A model generated the notes under the pieces. That model had not been told where the DNA came from. It searched no databases and saw nothing but the letters and a program-made list of their open reading frames with translations. Below are positions 57,237-64,000 of a stretch of DNA of 64,000 nt, piece after piece. Both the position numbers and the translations under genes were made by a program. This stretch comes from Symbiodinium kawagutii (Eukaryota > Sar > Dinophyceae > Suessiales > Symbiodiniaceae), in the NCBI GenBank assembly GCA_009767595.1, contig VSDK01014150.1, forward strand, positions 35,798 through 99,797. The letters run 5' to 3'. Positions within the stretch are counted from its first letter, which is position 1, and the number at the start of each line of letters is the position of its first letter.

Positions 57237-58856
57237 ATGGTAATTCTCTTCATCCGTGATGGTGAGAAGATGTTGCCGACCTACAATAGTGAGTTGGATG
57301 GCTTCGTGGATGTGGATATCAACAAACCCGCTCATCGCCTTTGTCATCCCCAAGAACTCACTATGTCAAAGGACAACATTTTGACTTTGGCTCAGTTTGC
57401 TGGCGTTCACATCCCCAAGTCCACTTCCAAGTCTGGTTGTCTTGCCATCCTTTGTCAAAATTGGGAAAGTCTCATTGAGGGCGCTTCCAAGAAAATGGGT
57501 GGAAAGATAGACCAGATGTATGAGAGGGGCACCACAAAGGATGTTGCAACAGGCGTCATTTTCATCAAGCGCTTTGGCACGTGGGCTTCCTACAAGACAA
57601 GCACTGCCAAGGGGTGGGCTTTTGTTGATATGGGAAACCATTCCAGTGTCATCAACACCGTTGAGAAGTTCAGTGCCATTGCGGGTCGCCTGTCCAAAAA
57701 GGAGATGGAGCAGATTATGCATTCCATTGGACGCCGAGTTGTCAGCAGGGGCAAGGAGACTTGGATGACAGAAGACAGATATCGCGACTACTTCCTCACC
57801 AATTGGTCTCGCATCATCTCTATGGGTGGCTATGTCGTGGAAGAGGAGGTGGCAGTTGTCAGCGAAACCGAGGGGGAGGATGATGAGGAGGAAACGACCA
57901 GTGAGGAGGAGAGCGGTGGTGAGGCTGAACCAGTCATCTTCACCAGTGATGGCAAAGCTCTTTCTTTGGAAGAGGTGCTCTATGGCTCTCACAACATCTT
58001 GGAGGACAACGATGACATCACGGACATCATGAACGACACAAAGGACTTCATTGACAATGAGACCCACAGGAAGTTCAGCATCATGACCTTGAAGGACACC
58101 CACCTCTTCACCTTCTTTGCGCCGCGTGACTACTCCGTGTTTAGGTTGAAGGAGGCCATTGTCAGGCGCATTGAGCGCGTTCGTGACATCAAGAAGATTA
58201 CCGATGGTGTGTCTCTTTCTGTGGATGATTTTGTGCTGACGGATGGCATCAAGATGATTGGAGATGGCTGGCATCTGTCTTCATTGCATCCAAACCTCAC
58301 AAACATCCAGATGCTGTTGCGCTTCAAGGGCGGTGGAAAGTCTATCAAGAAAGATGACAAGGTGAAGAGCATCACTGCCAAGGGCTCGGAACTTGAGGCC
58401 AAGGTGGCAGAGCTGAATAGAAGGACTGCCTCTGTTGGAGGCACTGGCTTTGATGTCAAGTCCTATGAGGCGACCTACTTGGCTATCAAGAATGATAAGA
58501 GTGAAAACTACATCCGTGGCATCATTGAGAAGATGGACTTCCAGCAGGTTCAGGCCTTGTGGGATGAAATTCCGAAGAAGGATGGCACCGACATTGTGAA
58601 GATGAGTGAATTGACTATGATGAAGCTGGCACCGTTCATCGTTCCCGAGTTGAAGCGTCTGACACTCTTGAAGGAGCAGTCAGAGCAGACCATTCAGGCC
58701 TTTGAGGTGGCATATCAGGAGCAAATGGCTTTGTCTTTCTACACCGACAAGTCGCACTATGATTTCTCAACTTTTGGACGCATCGTGAAAGCCAAGCTTG
58801 ACGAAGAGACCTTCAAGCGCAAGTTCAATGTCGGACAGGATACCGCGATGGGCTGA
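57237..58856 (+). CDS. Cargo protein with ubiquitin-like C-terminal signature, unknown function
   Basis: 539 residues from the ATG at 57237 (MVILFIRDGEKMLPTYNSEL). The frame opens at a TAG just before 57165, with no earlier ATG. Base and codon use (GC-rich third positions) differ sharply from the viral genes and resemble host exons. Visible parts are a short SAP-like helix pair (TLAQFAGVHIPKSTSKSGCL), a helical domain, an acidic linker (EGEDDEEETTSEEESGGE), and a beta-grasp-like segment with SVFRLKEAIVRRIERVR and LHPNLTNIQMLLRFKGGGK. The latter recalls the ubiquitin LRLRGG end. A helical C-terminal domain follows. No introns are seen. The family was not recognised. It may be a host-derived or other-virus cargo gene. 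Confidence 0.75.
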   Translation: MVILFIRDGEKMLPTYNSELDGFVDVDINKPAHRLCHPQELTMSKDNILTLAQFAGVHIPKSTSKSGCLAILCQNWESLIEGASKKMGGKIDQMYERGTTKDVATGVIFIKRFGTWASYKTSTAKGWAFVDMGNHSSVINTVEKFSAIAGRLSKKEMEQIMHSIGRRVVSRGKETWMTEDRYRDYFLTNWSRIISMGGYVVEEEVAVVSETEGEDDEEETTSEEESGGEAEPVIFTSDGKALSLEEVLYGSHNILEDNDDITDIMNDTKDFIDNETHRKFSIMTLKDTHLFTFFAPRDYSVFRLKEAIVRRIERVRDIKKITDGVSLSVDDFVLTDGIKMIGDGWHLSSLHPNLTNIQMLLRFKGGGKSIKKDDKVKSITAKGSELEAKVAELNRRTASVGGTGFDVKSYEATYLAIKNDKSENYIRGIIEKMDFQQVQALWDEIPKKDGTDIVKMSELTMMKLAPFIVPELKRLTLLKEQSEQTIQAFEVAYQEQMALSFYTDKSHYDFSTFGRIVKAKLDEETFKRKFNVGQDTAMG

Positions 58857-59397
58857 TGTAAAGATTTGGCAGAAATTGCCCCCATTTGTTGAGCAGTGGC
58901 GCTTGTGTAGAGGGTCATTGCTTGGCACATTTGGGACGCTCAATTCCGAGGTGGAAAACAGTGAGGTCTGACAACTTTAGATTTTGGATTTGAAACTGGG
59001 AGATTTGAGCCCTAAATCTGGGAGATTTGAACCCCAAATCTGGGAGATTTGAACCCTAAATCCACCCACCCAAAATCCCAAATTCTAGGAAATTTGAACC
59101 CGAAATCCACCCACCCAAAATCCCAAATCCGCTATTAAAAATGAATAGATTTGAACCCCAAATCTGGGAGATTTGAGCCCTAAATCTGGGAGATTTGAAC
59201 CCCAAATCTGGGAGATTTGAACCCCAAATCCAGCTATCAACCTATCCCAAATCCGCCCATCCACCTATCCCAAATCCCAAATCCACCGGCATCCGTGGCA
59301 GGTTGTCATCTTTTGCTGTGGGCTCCCAGATTGGCGTGGCTTGCAGTGATGTCTGATGTATGATAGATGGCTATATGATATATGAACGCGTAGCTTT
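58857..59397. other. Noncoding segment between cargo gene and right terminal repeat
   Basis: About 540 bp without a gene. It holds the tandem repeat described separately and a TGATGTATGATAGATGG-type stretch leading to the palindrome at 59398. Confidence 0.6.
58984..59285. repeat. Degenerate 21-23-bp tandem repeat
   Basis: Units of the form GGGAGATTTGAACCCCAAATCT, with variants GAGCCCTAAATCT, interleave with CCACCCACCCAAAATCCCAA spacers. Each unit contains an AGATTTG/CAAATCT inverted pair. The tract is noncoding and lies within the cargo segment. Confidence 0.85.
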
Positions 59398-59422
59398 AAC
59401 CTTAATGCTATGCATTAAGGTT
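59398..59422. other. Perfect hairpin just inside the right terminal repeat
   Basis: 11-bp arms (59398-59408 and 59412-59422) surround a TAT loop. It directly abuts the inner edge of the right repeat, mirroring the hairpin at 38244-38279 on the left, but its sequence is different. Confidence 0.6.
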
Positions 59423-59653
59423 GAACCTAGGAATGTTAAAGACGAATAATATTTTATGATACTAATTTATGATATAAATTTATGATAAATTTTATGGATA
59501 AATTTTATGGATGAAATTTATGGATATGAAATTATGGATGTGGTGAGGTGGTGGTTGATGTTGTTGTGATTTTATGATATGATTTTATGATGTGATTTGA
59601 TGATGTGATGGTGGGAGGGGATGATATGAACCTAGGCTGAAGAGCCTCTAGCT
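59423..59653 (-). repeat. Right terminal inverted repeat of the PLV
   Basis: This 231-bp inverse copy of 37971-38239 has two internal GAACCTAGG boxes (59423-59431 and 59628-59636). It lacks about 38 bp of ATTTATGATA-type units relative to the left copy. It ends AGAGCCTCTAGCT followed by AAAAA. Confidence 0.92.
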
Positions 59654-61460
59654 AAAAACGACTCCAAGGGGTACTGGATGATAATGATGCGCCATATCTT
59701 CTATGGGAATGGAAAACACCGTGCATTTCTGGATAGTTATCTTCCATAGATCTTGATCATGGATAAGAATCATCTTCCAAGGCATGGATAGTCATCTTCC
59801 ATAGATCCGGGATCCCATAGCTATGTCGGTACATGGGTGCACTCTGACAGCAAGAATTGCCATGAATTAGTAGAGGAACAAGCCACTGTGCTCATGCGAT
59901 ACCATTTACGGTTTTATGTTTTGGGTGAACTGACACTGGATCAATTCCCAGGGAGCCTCTTCTTCTGCCTGCCATCCAGCCACACCATAGGGACCAGCGG
60001 TAATCTCGGCCTCCAATGTGGCGGCAGTGCCATGCTGGGTTCTCCCAAGGAATGAAGAAACACCCTTGCCGGGAGTGCAACAACACATCACCTGTCTCTA
60101 TGGGTCTATGCTACACAAATACCTATACCATCTTATTTTAATACCAATCTATTGGTCGCACCACGCGAGTTTCAGTTGCTCTTATCTATCACCAACGATT
60201 GGTGTATTCCAAAAGAAATGCCTCCTTTTGTTCACGTGGCGATGCGCTAGCGTACGGCCCTGAAATCGTGAACAATCCATCCCTGGTGGCACTGCAAGTC
60301 GTAGCTGAACGAATGATGGCACATCAGCTATAGCAAGCCGCAGCTGACGTGCGACCAACTGAAGAGCTGGAGGTTAGTGATGATTCAGTGCTATAGATAA
60401 AAATAGCAATGACAATAAAAATACATTGAGTGATACTACATTAACTGAGAATAATAATGACTACTACATTGACTGATGCTTAATGATGGCGTCGCACTTT
60501 GCACACCAGTTCAGTCCGTAGTGTCCCAGCTCCCTGGCAGAAAAAGGCAGAAACTTTGCGAAGGGCTGGCAGCTTGAATGGTTCATAATGGCTGCTTCAC
60601 CAACAGTTGGTAGTTTCTCAGAATGGGGGATCCTCCCAATCATCCAGTTTGTGAATCATTTACAGAAATAAACCAACATTTTTTGGGGGTTCCTCATTTC
60701 AAGAAACCCCTAGTTTAGTTGATGGTGGCTATTAGATGGTTCATTGCTTGAAAATTCATATCCTGGCTGAGAAGACAAGTGAAGATCAATGATGATTTGT
60801 TGCTGGTAATGGTAGTGGTGAATGATCCTGCATTGGTTGGTGGTTGCCCATTCCAAAGACATTTAGTCAATTAAAAAATCATAGCCAATAATCTCCAGGT
60901 AAGGTATATCAAACAATATCAATTGACAGACCATCAAACAGCCAAACCATTCATAAAGCATCAATGGTTCTTTATAGCAAATACTTAAAACCACGAGCCA
61001 CTTTGCGATGGCTACTCAGATTGCCCCACGCCTTTATGGCTTGAAGTCGGTGGTAGACCTGTGGCTGCCTGCACAAATGCAGTGGCGGCACTGCGCTCGG
61101 ATCACATGGTAAATGATGGTTACTAATGGTGGTCAGTCATGATGATGGTCGAACATGGTTGATGATGGTCGATAATGGTTGATGATGATTAATGATTTAT
61201 CTGGCCTGGGACTTGACTATGCGTCCAATTGCCTTTGCTGCTTGTTCACTTACAAACCACCAGCGCCACTACTGCACTTGTAGCTGAAACTGTTGTGTCA
61301 GTGTCACGGATATTGTATTGTTTCACCTTTTGCTTTATCAATGATCATTAATCATTCCAACTGTTGTCACTGACAAAGTTCACACAGTTGCAGTGTTGCT
61401 GCTACACCTCTCCTGTTGCTTCACTTTGTCCATGGATCCAACTGGGCAAGGAGTCATCAC
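59654..61460. other. Host DNA right of the provirus
   Basis: Repetitive host DNA with short repeats (CATGGATAG, ATCTTCCATAGATC) near 59750-59820. Weak exon-like islands on the minus strand lie at about 60490-60550 (after a CAG acceptor near 60538) and at about 61040-61100, but their boundaries are ambiguous. Otherwise nothing beyond the family B element at 60611. Confidence 0.45.
60611..60711. repeat. MITE-like inverted-repeat element, family B
   Basis: The left end TAGTTTCTCAGAATGGGGG and right end GTTCCTCATTTCAAGAAACC are inverted. The core CCAATCATCCAGTTTGTGAA is shared with the copy at 62873. Confidence 0.65.
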
Positions 61461-61572
61461 CAGGATGAAAAAACCACTCCATGTCCAGCGCCCGGATGAG
61501 GTACCCCCAGCTCCCGGCGCACCGCAACTTGTCGCAGAAGAGCATCCCTTCTTTCCGCGCTTCGCAGAGGAT
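61461..61572 (-). CDS. Probable host exon, phase-compatible with the TPR-like gene
   Basis: 112 nt between a CAG acceptor and a CCTG/GTGATG donor. It reads ILCEARKEGMLFCDKLRCAG, then SWGYLIRALDMEWFFHP. It ends with one spare base, and the exon left of the provirus (37423-37515) needs exactly one, so the two could be spliced together across the virus. The family was not recognised. Confidence 0.5.
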
Positions 61573-61700
61573 CTGGAACGATCAGCCAACAAGACATGGA
61601 AACTGGCCCCAGGCTCCCACCTAGACGAGGAACAGCTGGGGCTTGGCCCTAACCCTGCCAGGTTCACTGAAAAAACACCTTTGTCTCAGATATACCCAGG

Positions 61701-61747
61701 TCATGGATGGTCATGGATGGTCATGGATGGTCATGGATGGTCATGGA
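61701..61747. repeat. 10-bp tandem repeat
   Basis: Four to five copies of TCATGGATGG lie head to tail in an intron-like stretch. Confidence 0.9.
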
Positions 61748-62529
61748 CCTACTTGAAATCACTGGAATGATCCAGGAAGACCACTCACATTGCATCCGAG
61801 CCCTCAAGATCTACCGCTGAAATAGTGGCGGTTTCACTGGTGTGAAAGCCGGAATCACATGGGTTTTACCTGTTGACAGGTCTTGATTCACAGTCAATTC
61901 CCGTGCATGCATGCATGTATGTATGCATGTGTGTGTGTAAATTTGAATACATCAATATATATATATATAGAGAGAGAGAGAGTGAATCTAAGTTTAATAT
62001 TATGTGTATATATAACCCATGTTTTCCACTCTTCATGCTCATCAGTCCATGATTCGCAGTCTGGCACTCTGCAAGTTGCTTTCGCTTGGACAGCCCTAGT
62101 CATAGGATCAGCTTCGTTGAAGGTACCCCAAATCACCATCCGATGATGAATTTCGCATGGAAAGCAACGCACTCTCTTGGAGAAGTACACCACTTGTGGA
62201 CATAAAAACTGTGAGCTCCAAGAAACTTATCACACATGCGGAGTCACAAAGGGTCCAAACAACACTCAGTTTCAAAATGCTCTGAGGATATGGGAATGGT
62301 CTGGGTCAAGAGGCACTCAAGGGACCACATAAATAGCTCCATCTCCAATCCCCATCTACTTCTTCAAGTTTGGTTTCACCAGTCTGCAGGGTGCAGCCTT
62401 GCCTTCCAAAGGTACTGCTGTGTGATTTTGTACCTGCAACAAATCAGAGCCCCCAAAGTTGTCAGATGGTTTGTACTGCCGCACCGGCACAGGCACGTGG
62501 GAATGATGTTGTTTGTATGTAGTGGTTTT

Positions 62530-62785
62530 ATATATATATATATGTGTTGATTTATTTACTTGCTTATACGTATTTATATATATATATTGAATTATTTATA
62601 TTGAAATATATATATATATATATATATATATTGAATTTATTTGTTTATTTATCTATTTATTTATCTATTTATTTTCAAATATCTATATATATATATATAT
62701 TATATAAACATATATCATATTTACATATATATATATTGATTTATCTATCTATATAGAAACAAATAAAAATAAATAAAAATATGTA
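62530..62785. repeat. TA/TATT tract
   Basis: A long AT-only stretch of TATATA, TTTATTTATC and AAATAAAAATA words. Noncoding. Confidence 0.85.
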
Positions 62786-62872
62786 TGTCCAAAGTGAGAC
62801 CCTTCAATTATGAGTCACTTCACTGTAATTACATCCAGCACAATTGATAGTATTTGCTACCCCACTTCATAT

Positions 62873-62982
62873 GGGTGTTTCGCAGTTCATAGAGGTACCC
62901 CCAAAATCATCCAGTCTTCTAAACATTTGTAGTAGTGGACCAACCATTTTTAGGGTCACCCTTATCTATTTTGAGAAACCCC
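62873..62982. repeat. MITE-like inverted-repeat element, family B
   Basis: It begins GGGTGTTTCGCAGTTCATAG and ends CTATTTTGAGAAACCCC, with the family core CAAAATCATCCAGTCTTCTA and a GGACCAACCATTTTTAGGGT box. Confidence 0.65.
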
Positions 62983-64000
62983 AATATAAATGCTTATCCT
63001 ATGTACGAATCAGGGGAGCCTCGTGACAGGCTTGCCAGCAGCCATCAGGCTGCAACCGTTGCAAATCATCGTACTACGAGTGGCCCATGGCGAGGTCCAT
63101 TGCTGAACAGCGAAGGTATAGCTTCATCAAGGGTGAACATGTTAGTCCCCAAGCCCAAAAGAACTTCATGATTTCAATGCTGCAAACCTGGCCAAGTAGA
63201 AAGCATGACTATTGGTCGGCAGTTGGTTGTATCGTCTCATGATAAGCTGATGATGCAACGATACCCCAAGTCAGGTGGTAATGATCAGCGGATGGATGTA
63301 AAATTATCATCGCTGGTTTTTGGGGGACCAAGGGGTCAGTTGGTGCATGTAGAGTAACGATGGGTAGGTCCATGGCCGGTACCCGCATGGCCCATCGCCA
63401 AATGATTAGGGAAACCCACCGGCGCACCGACCTCCCCTGGCACCTGAACATGGGCGAGATGAGGTGCTTGATGTTCGTGGCACACTTCATCAACTCGTCC
63501 ATGATTTCGTACCTGCGGATGCTCTGCCACGGATGGTCTCTGCTCAATGTGGATGGTCAGGGATGATCATCCGGCAAGCCATCTGGTCATGGGAATTCGT
63601 GATGGGATTGCGACTTTCACAACCACAACCACAATCCTGACTCGAAACTCGCGAAACGATGAGAATGTTCATGATCATCCATGGGTCACGATTATGGTTG
63701 CATTCAGGTTTTGAACGTGTTCATATATCCATGACAACAATGATGATCATCAATTAGAGCAATTGAACCAACAAGTCTGATGCAGGAACCCATGCTTAGT
63801 CAATAGCGGCCCTGGGTGCAGGGTCCACATTATCGATGCTGGAGAACCAACCTAGGGACATGACATGCCAAGCCCTTCTGCCTGACCTCGTCATCCTAAA
63901 ATGCATAGATTCCCTTCTAAACCAGGGCTTGTTGGGGCAGGATCGACACACTGAGCAGTTGTGAAAGCCCGCTGCTGCCGTTCGCGGCTGGATGGCTTGT

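Larger units (their letters stand above)
37971..59653. mobile_element. Integrated polinton-like virus (PLV provirus), 21.7 kb
   Basis: The element is bounded by terminal inverted repeats whose tips are AGCTAGAGGCTCTTCAGCC on the left and the exact inverse on the right. Both are flanked by AAAAA, which may be a 5-bp target duplication but is low-complexity. Inside are the PLV hallmarks: double-jelly-roll major capsid protein, penton candidate, A32-type packaging ATPase, protein-primed PolB and a retroviral-type integrase. The base composition is markedly AT-rich compared with the host flanks up to about 56.8 kb. AG...CT termini, long inverted repeats and an RVE integrase are established Polinton/Maverick traits. 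The integrase and polymerase-helicase reading frames are interrupted, so this copy is either inactive or carries assembly errors. It appears to lie in an intron of a host gene. Confidence 0.93.
61573..64000. other. Host right flank, repeats and further exon islands
   Basis: This region contains the tandem repeat at 61701-61747, TA tracts at 61955-61985 and 62530-62785, a family B element at 62873-62982, and a probable minus-strand exon at 63444-63512. That exon is 69 nt, runs from a CGCAG acceptor to a GT donor, and reads YEIMDELMKCATNIKHLISP. It does not match the phase of the exon at 61461-61572 directly, so another exon is needed between them. Confidence 0.45.

Noticed and set aside
57366-58274. 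302-codon minus-strand frame
   Set aside because: It is exactly antisense to the cargo gene, with codon-shadow composition and no domain.
58984-59285. Possible CRISPR-like array
   Set aside because: The units are degenerate and abut each other without unique spacers. It is an ordinary tandem repeat in eukaryotic/viral DNA.
1-64000. tRNA or rRNA genes
   Set aside because: No cloverleaf-type sequence or conserved rRNA block was recognised by eye in either strand. A covariance-model scan would be needed to exclude a divergent tRNA.

Overview
The window is eukaryotic nuclear DNA, most likely from a dinoflagellate, carrying an essentially complete integrated polinton-like virus (PLV; Maverick/Polinton-related double-jelly-roll DNA virus). 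The dinoflagellate assignment is an inference. It rests on very small GC-rich exons (45-150 nt) separated by introns of up to several kb packed with short inverted-repeat elements and microsatellites, on a mix of GT-AG and GC-AG introns, and on the kind of provirus present. No ribosomal or other taxonomic marker is in view.

Host left flank (1-37970). Three multi-exon genes, all on the minus strand, can be assembled by hand from phase-matched exons: an NHL-repeat gene (exons 3349-4805), a phytanoyl-CoA dioxygenase-like Fe(II)/2-oxoglutarate oxygenase (seven exons, 13294-23116, with both iron-binding histidine motifs visible), and a TPR-like gene (exons from 37515 down to about 28102). Between the exons are at least three families of roughly 100-bp palindromic MITE-like elements, plus (GGTT)n, (GAT)n, (AAC)n and TA tracts.

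Provirus (37971-59653). The element has terminal inverted repeats of 269 and 231 bp that start AG and end CT, with AAAAA on both sides as a possible 5-bp target duplication. It is visibly AT-rich. From left to right: two paralogous small zinc-finger proteins (-), a retroviral-type integrase (-, broken by a possible -1 slip at A7), a protein-primed DNA polymerase B fused to an SF1 helicase with a detached HNH-like C-terminus (-, interrupted by a 352-N assembly gap), a small basic protein (+), two uncharacterised PLV proteins (-), a small protein and a GIY-YIG nuclease (-), the major capsid protein (-), a lipase-like protein (-), a penton/minor-capsid candidate (+), a Lys-rich zinc-finger protein (+), a 1009-residue fibre with an S74 self-cleaving chaperone (+), a small protein (+), a packaging ATPase (-), a small basic protein (+) and a DNA cytosine methyltransferase-like protein (+). 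The genes cover integration, replication, capsid assembly and packaging, host attachment and DNA modification. Convergent genes are separated by long perfect AT-rich hairpins, and the replication-side genes share a CTTAAA-type motif 20-35 nt upstream of the start codon.

Right end of the provirus (56878-59422). After an internal copy of the 13-bp terminal sequence (56865-56877) there is a GC-richer cargo segment with one 539-residue gene of unknown function. It has an acidic linker and a ubiquitin-like C-terminal signature. A tandem-repeat tract follows, then the true right terminal repeat.

Host right flank (59654-64000). This holds more repeats and at least two minus-strand exons. The exon at 61461-61572 is phase-compatible with the first exon left of the provirus (37423-37515), so the virus probably sits inside an intron of the TPR-like gene.
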